NCBI GenBank assembly: GCA_029255685.2
Contig: CM055320.2
Location: 9,596,614-9,660,613, forward strand
Length of the DNA stretch: 64,000 nt
From: Silene conica
Taxonomy: Eukaryota > Streptophyta > Magnoliopsida > Caryophyllales > Caryophyllaceae
Direction: 5' to 3'
A model generated the notes under the pieces. It did not search any database. It was not told where the DNA came from and saw nothing but the letters and a program-made list of their open reading frames with translations. Positions 34,589 through 47,690 of this stretch are shown here, one piece after another. How positions within the stretch are numbered: position 1 is the first letter of the stretch; the number at the start of each line of letters is the position of its first letter. The position numbers and the translations under genes are program-made.

Positions 34589-34955
34589 ATAAAAAACTGA
34601 AATTAATTATACAACCACTTAATTAACCGTGTTAATTAATATAACTGTGGTAATTAATATGGGTACCAATTATCAAAACCAAATAAAAAACTGAAATTAA
34701 TTAGACAATCACCTAGTTAACCGTGTTAATTAATATAAGCGTGTTAATTAATATGGCTACCAATTTTCAAAAAACTGAAATTAATTAGACAATCACCTAA
34801 TTAACCATGTTAATTAATATAAGCGTGTTAATTAATATGGCTATCAATTTTCAAAAACCAAATAAAAAAACTGAAATTAATTATACAACCACCTAATTAA
34901 CCATCTTAATTAATATAACTGTGTTAACTAATATGGGTACAAATTTTCAAACGAC
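34589..34955. repeat. 84-96 bp minisatellite, four copies
   Basis: The block aaaaactgaaattaattata/gacaa(c/t)cacctaattaacc followed by gtgttaattaatat is repeated at about 34589, 34687, 34771 and 34866, with small length differences. Confidence 0.85.
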
Positions 34956-36863
34956 CCTTCTCACAACCTAACAAAAAACTTAATTACAAAATATCAATAA
35001 CAACTAATCATCAATTTTGTGGAATCAGCCACCTTATAAAAAAAACTGATCTATGTAATTCTTCCAATTCATTTCATTCTTCCATAAATCTTTTTTATTC
35101 TCCATAAACTTCTCGAAAATCACAGTTGCCTTCCACCTCTTTTTTTTTCCTCTTAAGAGCATCCACATTAAGAGGATTTACCATCCTCTTAGATGAAAGA
35201 GAGTGCTAAAAGGATGCATGTCCTCTTCAATGTGGATACATGCTCTTAACATGCTCTTTAAAGAAGAAGAGGAAGATATCATCTATAAATGAAGGATGTC
35301 CTTATCTTGACCCTTGTGCCATATATAATTATAAAAGAGTAAAATATTGTGAAGGGATCCGACTTATTAAAAGGTAGAAAGGAGAGGAAGTACACATCCT
35401 CTTTGATGTGGGGAAAAAAGAGTAAAAGGATGAGAAATTGAAAAATGTGATAAAAAATAAGGGAAAATATTATGTCCAATGAAAAAATTAGAAAAAATAA
35501 AGAGGAGGAAGATAACCTCCTCTTCAATGTGTAACCCTTTCACTTCCTCTTCATTCATCATCTCCATCTTTCAACCTGTAAAACAATTTTTAAAAATCTG
35601 TTCAATATTCTCAACAAATTCTTTTCAATTTCACAAATGGCCATGACAAATGTTCTTACAATTAGTCAACTCAAATAGTTATAATTTTGTGTATTTACAA
35701 TTTCACAAATGGCCATGACAAATGTTCTTACAAATAAAGTTTAGACAAATAATTCTCATTTGTGACGGTACTATTTCGTAGAAGCTTGTGACCTTTCACA
35801 AAAAACAAGTGGGAGAGTAAGTGGATAGGCAAGTGGGAGAAGGACTGTGACACGTCACAAGAAAGACTATCTGTAAAGTTTAAACTTAACATGCACGGTG
35901 GATATTACTGATATTACCATGCACAAGGATGGGGAGCCAGAGAGCTTGGTTCAATAACACAAATTACGGGGTACACAAGCAACGAGAGGATACCGTATTC
36001 CGTATTCCGTTTAATAATTATACTTGATTTCGGAATACCGTATTCGAGTTTGTCTATGGTTTAATAATTAAACTTTATTTCAGAATAGCGTATTCCGTTT
36101 ATTTAAGTTAAATAATTTAATTAAATTTCATATCATAAGTTATTTTGAAACAATTTTTTTATTCAGTTTTTTTTAACTAAAACGTGTTTTACTAAAAATT
36201 AATAATTTCTCATTTCTAATGTATAGAATACACTTTCTCAAGTGATATGTACTGTCAAACATTTAATATTTAATGATTTTTTAAAATAAACCATGTATTA
36301 TTTTTTCGTATTAACGACGGTAATTGATCACATACTTTACAAAATTGAAATTAGCAACTCCGTGAATTTTCACGGGTGTTACACTAGTATTTTACTAATG
36401 CAAGAGCCAAAGAAGCTGACTTGGCATCACAATTTATTTCCAAAAGCTTACGTGGCAGAATATTAGAGCTATTAGAAACATTTAAAAAATTATAAATTTT
36501 TTTGAGATTTATGATTGCGAATATCATGGAAAATCCCTAAACTTCCGCTAGCTATAGGCAATATTATGGAATTATAGATATATAATGAAATATGCAGTAG
36601 CCAAATATGGAATATTCTATATCCTATTATTTCCGAATGAAATTGTGGAGGCAATATAATTTTATATCCGTAAATATTTCTAGCAATTTCAGAATCATAC
36701 GTATCAATCAACCTCCTAATTGCCTTTAACTTATTTATATATATCCGTAAATATTCTTTTCCAACTCAATACAATATTACGTGATAATACATAAGTGGTA
36801 GAAGTCAAGTCAATATTAGCAATTTATGTACACCCAATCACTTGAAATCTAGAAGTTATTATG
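34956..36863. repeat. Intergenic sequence with a small MITE and repeated motifs
   Basis: 35154-35250 is a small inverted-repeat unit (agagcatccacattaagagg / cctcttcaatgtggatacatgctct) flanked by tta and taa, a Tourist-like MITE. Related agaggat...atgtgg motifs recur up to 35545. At 35988-36100 the phrase ggaataccgtattc is repeated several times. 36671-36873 is the first copy of a 200-bp direct repeat whose second copy is 38243-38437. No gene was recognised. Confidence 0.5.
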
Positions 36864-36875
36864 TTATTTCAAATT

Positions 36876-38217
36876 TTTTTTTTTGGTAAAATATAAGTAG
36901 ATTAAAAAATTATCAAGCTATACAAGCATTCAAACTATATGACTACACTACTGATAAAGCCATACAAACTGAGACTACAAAATTAGAATACTCTGCAGCC
37001 ACATTTGATCTTTCATGTTCAACGTCTTTCTATTCTGATGGAACCATTTGAGTCGTATCTCCTGCCAAACCTTCAGAACCAGTGCACTAGGAAGAGGCAC
37101 AAAATGATCAATCCTCGCTGAATTTCTAACCATCCAAATAGCATACATTACCCCCACATAACACGCCCCTGTAACTCTCCTCTGCAACCGTGTTAGCTTC
37201 CTTGCATTAGAAAACCAGTGCACCATGTTACCACCCTTAATCTCAATGTGTAACAACTCCTGCAGCTGCCATAGACACTTCTTACAGTAGATACACGAAG
37301 AAAATAAATGATCATGAGTTTCAGATTCAGCCCCACATATGTAGCAGTCCTTCTCCTGGCCAAAACCCATCTTGCTCATTCTATCCAAAGTATACAACCT
37401 CTTATGCTGAATAGCCCAAAAGATGAACGAGTTGTTAGGTACATTCAGTCTACTCCAGCACAAAAACCTCCATGATACCTTGACTGCACTTCCTCTAAGT
37501 CAATCGTACCCAGCTCTAATGGTATACTCCTTATCAGTCTGCATCCACTGATCATTAGTGTATCCCATCTTAAAAAGGTCTTTGATCCCAACTTTTTTTT
37601 TTCCAAGACCAACTACAATCACTAGGGGCAACATAATCTTTCCAATGTACATGTTTCATATACACTTGATTGACCCACTTTACCCAAAGATGGTCTTTCT
37701 TCGTCGCCAGCCAATAAGTATATTTTCCAAGTTGAGCTTTGTTCCACAAAGTAGCATTCTGTAAACCCAAACCCCCCTCATCCTTTGGAGTACAACAGGT
37801 TGCCTAGTTGACACTAGGAGCTCTTCTATATTCATCCTTTCCGCCCCAAATAAAATTCCTACAAATCGCCTCTATCGTTCCCATTATCCCAGCTGGAATG
37901 AGGAAAATTGAAGCCCAATACGAGTGTAGATTAGCCAACACAGACTTCACTAGCACTAATCTGCAAGAATAAGCTAAATGTCGAGCACACAAACCCCTTA
38001 TTATGCTCACAATTCTCTCAATAATAAGCTTGCGCCCCTCCAGTTTACTAAGCTTCCTTGATGAGATAGGAACACCTAGATACTTAAATGGTAAATTGCC
38101 AATCTTAAACCCAGACACCTTAATAATATCAGCCATAATCTCAGGACTAACTCCGTTGAAATAGATGTTAGTTTTGTCAATATTCAAGTACAGACCAGAA
38201 GATGCAGAAAAAGTAGA
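36876..38217 (-). pseudogene. 5'-truncated LINE: RT C-terminal and zf-RVT regions
   Basis: Minus strand. 38187-37804 carries the thumb-side RT segment (KYLGVPISSRKLSKLEGR, FIWGGKDE). 37770-37570 holds LGKYTYWLATKKDHLWVKWV. 37463-36975 holds the zinc-binding region (VPNNSFIFWAIQHKRL, CYICGAESETHDHLFSSC). These are broken by stops and shifts. A T run at 36874-36884 is the poly(A) tail. A 12-bp duplication ttatttcaaatt flanks it (36864-36875 and 38218-38229). The insertion sits at the joint of two direct copies of a 200-bp sequence. Confidence 0.87.
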
Positions 38218-38242
38218 TTATTTCAAATTATTACGGAGTATA

Positions 38243-38437
38243 TTCTTAGCAATTTCAGAATCATATATATCAATTAACCTCCCAATTGCCTTTAATTTAA
38301 TTATCTGTATCCATAAATATTCTTTCCAACTCAATACAATATTACGTGATAATACGTAAGTGGAAGAACTAAAGTCCATATTAGCAATTTATGTAATCAC
38401 AATCACTTGAACTCTTGAAATTATTATATTATTTCAA
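38243..38437. repeat. Second copy of a 200-bp direct duplication
   Basis: Matches 36671-36873 in order and direction (tagcaatttcagaatcata ... caatacaatattacgtgataatac ... attatttcaaa). The duplication predates the LINE insertion between the copies. Confidence 0.85.
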
Positions 38438-39174
38438 ATTATTATATTATTCGTTATAGTGTAACACGATTCTTCAATTCATTTTAATACAAAAAATATT
38501 TATTTAATATACTAAACGGATGAACGTTTAATAAAACTGGATTGTCTTAGTGTAAGACAGTTACACATAACAAATGATGTTTAATATAGAACATCTTTAC
38601 TAAATTTAACCAAATTTACGTTTTCAACCCAACTATCCATTTACTACTTTAGTTTCAACAGATTATGTACGTTTTGGTCTTAATGTAGGATATGTAATAT
38701 ACAATTTTATTGTAAAATTATTTTACATGTGTAAAAATGGTGCAATAGGTAACATATTAATGAACAAAATATATGGCAACTCATGTATATCGACATGTGT
38801 GATAAATCATTCGAAATAAATTTATTCGTTAATAATTAATCAATTTATATTTGATATTATTAACTACTACATTCATCTAAAGTTCTAAAAACAAATCTCT
38901 GTAAATAATTATCTTTTTATTTTTGATACTTATTAACCATATTCTTCTAAAATACTAAAAACAGACCCGTCAATTTCACGGGTTACAACCTAGTTAGCAA
39001 CCAAAGCGGGTTAGACATTTGTCCAAGCAACCAATCTAAACAGTGTAACATGAGCAAGCTCATGAGCCATCATATTATATTATTATCCTACGCTTAAACA
39101 TCCTAATTACTACTGAATCAAAATCCTTACAATGCAAACGAATATTGATAGATTCTATAAACTAGGTGTGTTGC
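38438..39174. other. AT-rich intergenic sequence
   Basis: No gene or element end was recognised. Confidence 0.5.
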
Positions 39175-39177
39175 TAA

Positions 39178-39631
39178 GACCATTCCCAAGCAAGAAATCA
39201 ATTTAATCGGGTCAATTGCATATTATACCTTAATCTCCCCTTATTGACCTTGACCCACTTAAACGCTCCCAAGCAAAAAGTCATGACCTAAGTCATGACC
39301 TAGGTCGATAACCCAATCAATTTAATTAAGAAATCAAACAAATTCATTCATTCTTTATTTGGGAGTACAATTTGGGAAAAGATGAAAAGGAAAGCAGGCG
39401 TGCAGGAGACAACAACAGCAACTTTCTTTATTTTCTTTTTTTTTTTTCTTAAATGGTTGGAACCAATTAAAATGTGCCACGTATGAGGTCGATTGGTGAG
39501 TCAATTTACCTCAAATTGGGTCGATTTGTGACTCAAATCGACTTGAGTCAATTCAAATCGATTTCTTAATTACAATTAACTTAACTCGACCTTCCAATCG
39601 ACCTTCCAATCGACCTTGCTTGGGGATGGTC
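39178..39631. mobile_element. Tourist-like MITE (PIF/Harbinger), TAA target duplication
   Basis: Ends gaccattcccaagcaag and cttgcttggggatggtc are inverted. TAA flanks both sides (39175-39177, 39632-39634). The interior is repetitive in gtcgat/gacct words and has no gene. The 454-bp unit is likely mobilised by a Harbinger transposase. Confidence 0.88.
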
Positions 39632-41194
39632 TAATAATCCCAATTAATTTATCAAATTATTAACTATTTATAAACCTACTAGTAGATCAGACTCTACTAA
39701 CTCCAATTATAAGCAAAGTAAAAAAGATGGTAAGACAAAGTCGAACTCAAAGAAAGGACCTAAGGCTGTGTTTGGCAAATCAGGTACCTGATTTGTCTGA
39801 AATGACTTTTTTGTCAAAATAATCAGGTACCTTATTTCATTTTGGGTGTTTCGCAAGAACCTGATTTGAGAAAAAAGGTACCTGAAATAAAAAGCTATCC
39901 CAGGTAGCATTTGAGAAATCAGGTACCTGTTTTATTTTCATCTACCTTTTCTACCCTTGATTGTATAACGTTAATTAAAAAAATCAAACCCAATACAAAA
40001 CCCTTACGTACTTCCCAAATATAACTCATAATCACCCATTGTCAGCCGCCGCTGCCGCGCCTCCCTCCTGCCGCTTCGCTAGCCTCCATCAGCCGCCGCG
40101 TCAGCTTCCTCGGTGGCTTCCTTTTCGGTATGTTTACAGTTTATTGTTATAAATTTTCCCCAATTTTATCCCCAAATTTGATTATTGAATTCTTTTGATT
40201 GAATGTTTGGTTATATTTATAATTGTTATTATTAGTTTGTATTGAATATCTATTCGTATAATTGTAGATTGTGGTAGATTTGAGGGTGTTTGATTATATT
40301 TTGTCTTGGGTACTTTTCTTAAATTAGTAGTGTGCTAAGATATAAATTTTCTTGCTTTGATCGAAGGATCGAGAGTCCCAAATTTATTGTTTGCCTGAGC
40401 ATGTATTGTTTTGGGTGGGAATGTATACAGATTCTAGTCCCACAGGAAATAAGACGCAAGTCATTTCTTTTTGGTCTTTTTCTCGTTGAATTCAATTATC
40501 GGTCGCAAGCTTGTAACGGATATAATATTACCCATGTATCGTAGATAAGACAAAAGCATAGTGCATTGGGAGTAGCAAACTCTTTGTCTTATCTACCTAT
40601 ATGGATAGTATTTAACCCGTCGTTAACTTGTGACGGATGTCCGTCGCAGGTAAGACTTGTTGATTTATGTATAGCAATTTATATAAAAAAGTACTTGGCT
40701 TGAGTCTTCGGTCCGTGCTGCTGCGAGACAGACCTCTCTATACATCAGACAGAAGATTAGCTTACTTACCTACCCCGTGCTGCTGCAAGACAGACCTCGC
40801 ATATAGCTGATTGATGAAAGAGTATATAGCTTGCATGCACTTTCATAGTTGCATTATATTGAGTTCTTCTCTTCTAGCGGCTAGTGGAGCTGTACACACA
40901 ACCTTTTCTTTTAGTAAAGTCCTTACTTACTACTTTTCTTTCTTGAGAAAGCTACCCATGTTCGTCAACAACTATTTAATTATTAATTTATATGTTGGGT
41001 GTGCCTGAATCTTCCTCTACCCAATTAATTATGTTATGCTAACACTCATCCACTTTCCTTGTTGTTTTTCATTAATGGAGATCTTTTCTTCTATCTGTAA
41101 AATGACTTACTATTACTTTTTGCCTTTGTTGCATACTTCCGATTCACTGAACTAATAAATTGGTTTCATGTTCAATGGTTAAGATGGAATAAGG

Positions 41195-42372
41195 TAATGA
41201 GAAAAAGGATGGAAACTATAGATGATTAGATAATGATGTGACGGTCTTATGTGAAGTTTGTATTAATTACATTCATAGAAATGGGCGTGGACAAGCCTTC
41301 AGGTGGCATGAGATCCTCAAAGAGGTTGAGGAGAAAACCGGTCGAAAGTATCAATTTAAAAGTATGAAAAATAAATTTGATTCAATGAGAGCTGATTGGT
41401 ACCTTTGGAAGTTTTTAAAGAACGGGGAGACTGAGCTTGGGTGGGATCCCGTTTCAGGAAGAATAAGTGCTTCAGATGATTGGTGGAAGAACAAAATTGC
41501 GGTCAGTTTGTATTGAATATTATTTAGATATTCTTAAAGCTATTTACATAATATCATAGTTGTAATTGTTTATATAATTTTTATAGGCTAAACCAGATGC
41601 AAAAAAGTTCAAAAACAAACCATTACATCCTAATACCATTTAAGATCTATATTTCCAAATTTTTGAAGGAAAACGTGCTACAGAAGAAGGCGTTGTGGCT
41701 CCAAGTATGGATCCTTCAAGTGTGAATGTAGTAAATGTAGAAGGTGATTTAAATGAAGGGGATGGTGAAGATGATGTTTACCATGAGTACATTCAACATT
41801 CATCCGTCTTAGGAAGTTTAGATAGTTAAGAACAATCTTTTTACAGCAATTTTTTGAAGGAGGTCTCAACAGATACCCCAGCAGCCACCTCAGACCAAAG
41901 TTTAGATAGCAATTTTGAGCAGAGTCAAAATACTAGTGCCACACAAGCCACCGTGGGGGAGAGAAGAAGCACCTCATGTAGTTCTAAACTCCCTCAAAGT
42001 AGTATTAGAAAGTCCATAAAACCTACTCAAATGAAGCGTCGAAGAAGACAATCAGCTGGATCGGCGATGTTATCCGGTCAGATTGGTGATATGGTGAGCA
42101 CATGTAGTCGTGCATTAGAAATTTTGGAATCTGATGTCAATCCTCCTGTTAGTGCTAGTGCTAGTGCCGAGGGTAGAGATTTTAGTATTAGTATAGCCAT
42201 GGATGTTGTTAATCGGATGGTAAGTGAAAGTTGGTTAGTGAAGGGTAGTGAATCATGGTGCTTTTTGATCCATTTACTTGAGGATAGTGTGAGAAGAGAG
42301 CTATTTGTGAAGATAGAGGATGATGAGGGTAGAATGGCTTGGCTAAACTTCATGCAACGTAGAGACAAATAA
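41195..42372 (+). pseudogene. Harbinger ORF1, Myb/SANT-like DNA-binding protein
   Basis: 41215-41500 encodes a Myb/SANT-like trihelix region (FRWHEILKEVEEKTGRKYQF, KNKFDSMRADWYLWKFLKNG, GWDPVSGRISASDDWWKNKI). A donor-like gtcagt follows at about 41501 and an acceptor at about 41587. The rest runs to FMQRRDK at 42372, with a basic KRRRRQS stretch. A TGA at about 41218 falls where family members have Trp, and TAA codons at 41641 and 41827 interrupt the second part. In PIF/Harbinger elements this protein binds DNA and helps bring the transposase into the nucleus. This copy is degenerate. Confidence 0.75.
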
Positions 42373-43454
42373 ATTCCTCGACTATTGATTTTTTTATTAG
42401 AAAGCACTCGTGTTTAGATGTTTTTTAGAACTATTACTTGAATTATTATATTGTGTTGAATTTTGTATTCATTAGATGAACAACTATTATGAATAAACAA
42501 GATTGTTTTAAATTTGTTGTGGGTTTATGTTTCTTTTGTTCAATTACGTAGGTTATTATGGACAATGAGAAAAAAAAGAGAAAGCGTAAATTATTTTGGA
42601 GTATGGCGACGGCTACTACTTCCGCCATATCAACTTATTTTTATAAGTATATTTACAAGGAGCCATGCATGACTTCAATTTTTACGGGAGAGATTTGTAT
42701 GCAAGAGGTTTTGAATGGACACCTTATTCGGTGCGTAAATGCTTTTAGGATGGAATCAAGTGTATTTAAGCAACTGTGCCAAGATCTTCAATTATACTAT
42801 GGATTACGAGGCAGCAACAAAATGTCTGTTATTGAGAAAGTGGGTGTATTTATATATATCATGGCCTTGAGCATTTCTAATCGAGATGCGTGTAAGCGAT
42901 TTCAACGCTCTGGTGAGACTATTAGCAGATCATTTCATGAAGTTTTAGAAGCAATCAGTGGCAGAAGTAGAGGTTATATGAGCCTAGCACGTGACATCAT
43001 AAAACCAGAAGATACTTCTTTTCCACATATACCACTTCATATTGCAAATGACGACAGATATATGCCGTACTTTAAGGTATTTAATTTATAATTATCATAA
43101 ATAATGTGTTTAAAATGCTACATTTACTTCACCTCGTGAAATATTTTCCCTATTTGCATAACAGGACTGTATTGGATGCATTGATGGAACACATATAGCT
43201 GCTTGTATTCCGGAGGCTGACCAATTACGTTACATAGGAAGGAAGGGAATACCGACCTTCAATGTCATGGGTGTATGTGATTTTGACATGTGTTTCACAT
43301 TTATATCTGTTGGGTGGGCTGGTACAGCACATGATACTCGTGTTTTTACTCATGCAATTAATAAACCGGAATTGAACTTTCCAAAGCCACCACATGGTAG
43401 ATATTATTTGGTGGATAAAGGATATCCTGATAAAAAGGGGTATATGGTACCATA

Positions 43455-46400
43455 CAGAGGCGGACCTCCATTATGTGGCCCAGGGGCCAGGCCCCCCCCC
43501 CCCCCCCCCCAAACTTCTTACGGAGTATTTAATTGGATTGTAAATTAATGGGCCAATAGGAAATTAAGGTGAATTGTTTGTTGGGCCCCCCCTAGATATT
43601 TGCCAAAAAAAGTTGTACGTACTAATGTACTATCAAGTATCAACTAGCAATAGAATTATAGAAAGTTTGAAAAGTAAAAAAACATGACATTCTTAAAACA
43701 ATTATTAAATAACTTCCTAAATTCACTCATATTCCAATTTTCCTTAAAATAAGTTTTCTAGAATCCTAGGAGTCTATAATTTATTATTATTTCCTAATTT
43801 CACTTTTACCTATTTTTAGTATTTAACATATGAGTTTGTCTATAATACAACAAACAATCAACTATTTCATTATTGACTGAAGAACAATTGAGAATTTGGG
43901 GATTTTATTTCGAAGTTTTTTCTTATATTTTATCAACAATTAACTCAATTGAAAAGGTCAGAATTCTTTCCATAAACTTTATTGTTCTTTAATTGTGTGT
44001 GTATATTTTTCTGATCTCTTTTATAGTATAAATTCAAGATAGATTGATATTATGAAATTTCTTAGTACTTAGTACTTAGTACTCTTTGATTAGAATTTTG
44101 ATGCAGTTACTTAGTACTTGGTAATTAGTACTACTTTATTAGAATTTTGATATTATTGTTTAATGTTAGATTGTTATTTGTAAGTTAGTTAATTGTACAA
44201 AATTGTGAATGCACTACATGGAAAAAAATTAGAAAAGTATATACTGATGCATACTTGACATTATTATACTAGGTACTAGGACAATGAGTAGGCAAACAAA
44301 TCTTTTCGCCTTTCTTAAACGTAAAGAACCAGAGCCTGCTACGACTACGACCGATGAAGAGTTTAGGCCTGAATCATCAATTCCTGATATGCCCGAATCG
44401 TCCACTCCTATTATTGAGGAAAACACATTTGAAACACATAGCACTGAAACCGAGGAGACTCAGGACGTTCTTTTGTCTTTAGAGCGTGATCCAGGGTTAC
44501 GCGTACCTATGTGGGATTGGCCATATGAGAAGCGAGACCAAATACGCAGAGCTTATTTAAAATTGAAACCTTATCAACCGATATTAAAAAGTTTTCCGTT
44601 TTCTGGCCCCGATAGTCATCGCCGTCGATTTCAGGCTTCGTGGTATAAAAAGTTTCCCGACTGGCTAGAGTATTCAACTTCCAAAGATGCTGCATTTTGT
44701 CTGTTGTGCTATTTATTTGCAGATAAACCTAATCGTAATACAAAAACTTTTACTTTAGTTGGGTTTAGCAACTGGAAGAAAGTAAATGATGGAGATAATT
44801 GTCCATTTGTTACTCATGTGGGTGAAGGTCCTTGTTCGGCACATAATAACTCTGTGAGAGCTAAGCTTGATCTTTTGAATGACCGTGGACATATTCGTCA
44901 TGCTTTGATTTCACAAGGTGAAGAACAAATAAAAAAAATCGAATACGTCTAATGATCGCAATTGATGTAGTGAGGGTATTAACCTTACAGTCTTGCCCTC
45001 TGAGAGGTCATAATGAGTCGGAAAATTCAGAAAATCGAGGAAACTTCTTAGAGTTTTGGAAAGCTTTTGCTAGATATAATGATGAAGTTTCAAAAGCCAT
45101 CGAGAATACTGATTATAATGCCAAATATGTTGCACCGTCAATCCAGAAAGAGATATTACAAATTATATCAGCCAAAGTTCGCAACCACATTCGAGATGAA
45201 ATTGGGGAATCTAAATTTTGTATCATTGTAGATGAGGCTCGTGATGAAGCTATGAGAGAACAGATGGCCATAGTCTTGAGATTTGTTGACAAAAACGGGT
45301 CAATTATGGAGCGATTTTTGCAACTAGTACATGTAAAGGACACCTCAGCGACAACGCTGAAAATGGAGTTGTGCTTAGTTCTGAAAAAACATAATCTTCT
45401 TGTTGAAAATATTCGTGGTCAAGGATACGACGGTGCTAGCAATATGAGAGGAGAATGGAATGGCCTTAAAGCTTTATTTTTAGCTGATTGTCCATATGCT
45501 TACTATGTCCATTGTTTTGCACATCGTTTGCAACTCGCATTGGTTGCTGCATCTAGAGAAGTAAGTTCAGTGCACCAATATTTTTCAAATTTAAATTTTA
45601 TCATCAATATTATTAATGCCTCTCCAAAACGGCATGATGAGTTGCAAGCAAGGAAAACGACGGAAATTGAAGATCTCTTATCAAGTGGTCAACTTGAAAC
45701 TGGTCGAGGTGCTAATCAAATTGGTACATTGAAACGAGCCGGTGACACTCGTTGGGGCTCACATCTTCAATCAATTAACAGCTTGCTTAATATGTTTGAT
45801 GCAACAATATCAGTCTTAGAGCACATTATGGTTGATAAATCATGCACTTCAAATCAACGTGGAGATGCCGATGTTGCTTTAAATCTCATGATTTCGTATG
45901 AGTTTGTGTTTATTTCACATTTAATGAAAGAATTGTTGGGAATTACTGATGTTCTTTGTCAAGCATTGCAAAAAAAATCTCAAGACATTGTCAATGCCGT
46001 GAAATTAGTTTCAACCACAAAGTCTCTCATTCAAAAGTTGAGAGAAGATCGATGGGAAAGCTTTCTGGCGGATGTGAACCTATTTTGTCAAAAACATGAT
46101 ATTTTGGTACCTGAAATGGATGCAGTGTATATAGCTCATAGAGGTCGAGCTCGTCGTCAACAAGATCAGATAACAGTGGAGCGTCACTTTCGCATTGACA
46201 TTTTTTATGTTGCAATTGATAAACAGTCACATGAATTGGATAGCAGGTTCAATGAGAGAGCATTGGAATTGCTAACACTTACATCAATGTTGGAACCTAA
46301 GAATAGATATAAAAATTTGGAACGTGATCAAATTTGCATTCTTGTGGAGAAGTTTTATCCATCAGATTTTACAGCACAAGAGATGGTTCATTTGAGATAT

Positions 46401-46878
46401 CAATTGCAACATTTTATATGTGAAGTTCAAAATGATGACAAACTGAAAAATATGTCAACTCTTCAAGAGCTTTGTCAGTACTTCGCTGAGACAGGAAAGT
46501 CAGATGTGTATTTTCTTTTTGATAGATTAATACGACTTGTTTTGACTCTTCCCGTTTCTACCGCAACAACTGAACGGGCGTTTTCTGCAATGAAGATCAT
46601 GAAGACAAGACTACGCAACAAGATGGATGATAAATTTCTTGCAGACAGTTTGGTTATTTATATTGAAAGGGAAATTTCGAAATCTTTTAGCTTAGAGACG
46701 ATTGTTGACGATTTTAAATCCGTCAAAGATCGTCGAGTATTGTTTGATTTGTAGGAATTTTTTTACTAATATATTAATTTTAATAAATTAGATTACAATT
46801 TACATGTTTTTTTAATTGGTCGGAATAGTACTATTTCTCTTCGGCCCCCCTCATAAAATAATCCAAGATCCGCCACTG
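43455..46878 (+). mobile_element. hAT transposon inserted in the Harbinger transposase, 8-bp target duplication
   Basis: Ends cagaggcggacct and a(g/a)gatccgccactg form imperfect inverted repeats with the hAT-typical CAG(A/T)G start. The 8-bp duplication gtaccata is exact at 43447-43454 and 46879-46886. The left end has a 19-bp C run. One gene on the plus strand fills the right two thirds. Confidence 0.95.
44284..46754 (+). pseudogene. hAT transposase (TTF-type zinc finger/DUF4371 group), single frameshift
   Basis: Starts MSRQTNLFAFLKRKEPEP. A TTF-type zinc-finger region follows (FQASWYKKFPDWLEYSTSKDAAFCLLCYLF), then the DUF4371 region (FCIIVDEARDEAMREQMAIV, GQGYDGASNMRGEWNGLKA, FAHRLQLALVAAS). 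The C-terminal hAT dimerisation domain is LPVSTATTERAFSAMKIMKT. The reading frame changes once, at an A8 run at 44931-44938. Upstream the frame stops at 44950, and the downstream frame (MIAIDVVRVLTLQSCPL) continues without a break to 46754. With that one base resolved it would be about 820 residues, a normal length. Group members are often annotated as ZMYM1-like. It is possibly a recent mutation or a sequencing error. Confidence 0.9.
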
Positions 46879-47690
46879 GTACCATATCCGAAGACAAGGT
46901 ATCACAAGTCCCAGTTTGAAAATGCGCCGCCAGGTAACTCTAGAGAAGCCTTTAATAAAATGCACTCATCACTTCGAAGTTGTATCGAGAGGTCATTTGG
47001 AGTGCTTAAGAAAAAGATGGAAAATACTACGATTTATGCCACAATATAGAGTAGAAACTCAAATTGATGTTATAATGGCAGCTTTTGCCTTACATAACTA
47101 TATTCGGAAAAATTCACCTGATGACTTATTATTTGGGACTCTTGAGGAGTATCCAGATTATATACCAGATGAAGAACTACCGGACACTGGTAATACTGTC
47201 ATAAGTAATGAAACTGTGAACGAGCCGTCGATGGAAATGAAAAGCATTCGCGACAGGATCGCTACTTTAATTTGGGGTGAAGCTTAATTAATATTTTTTT
47301 GTATGATTTTAATAAAGAATTATTTTTGTATCACTAAAATATATTTTCAAGGGTGTATTGTTTGAATTTTGTTTACCTAATCGTTATATGTTAATTATTT
47401 TCTCATTCGCCTTGCCCTCAGTCTATTAAAAACGTAATGCCGTCAAAGACAATAACACAAGAAATAATATTAAAAACGTAAAAGATATCAATAATAAACC
47501 ATGTCCTTTTCCGTCATTTTGTTAAATATCAGCTACCTTTTCAGCTAGTATCCAAACAGTTTTAACAAAAATCAGCTACCTTTTCAGGTCTTAATTTTCA
47601 GCTACATTTTCAGGTAGCTTTTCAGGTTTCAGGTTCCTTTTCGGGTTCCAGCTACCTTTTCAGCTAGTTTTGCCAAACAGAGTAGCCTAA

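Larger units (their letters stand above)
42558..47287 (+). pseudogene. PIF/Harbinger DDE transposase, split by a hAT insertion
   Basis: Exon 1 42558-43076 (MDNEKKKRKRK ... MPYFK) has a gtattt donor. Exon 2 starts 43165 after acag with DCIGCIDGTHIAA (first catalytic Asp). HDTRVF and LVDKGYPDKKGYM (second Asp) follow, then the hAT insertion in the codons for VPY. Reading resumes at 46887 (PKTRYHKSQF), continues through RSCIERSFGVLKK (catalytic Glu) and then needs a frame change at an A5 run (47011-47015) to reach RWKILRFMPQYRVETQ and ALHNYIRKN. The end is LIWGEA. The fold is the HARBI1-type DDE_4. It is inactive because of the insertion and the frameshift. Confidence 0.9.
39764..47687 (+). mobile_element. 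PIF/Harbinger transposon with nested hAT, TAA target duplication
   Basis: Ends ggctgtgtttggcaaa and tttgccaaacagagtagcc are inverted, with TAA at 39761-39763 and 47688-47690. Subterminal caggtacctgatt-type and tcagctaccttttcag-type repeats occur near the two ends. It carries the usual two genes in order on the plus strand, a Myb/SANT-like ORF1 and a DDE transposase. A 3424-bp hAT element lies in the latter. Without the hAT it would be about 4.5 kb. Both genes are damaged. Confidence 0.92.
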
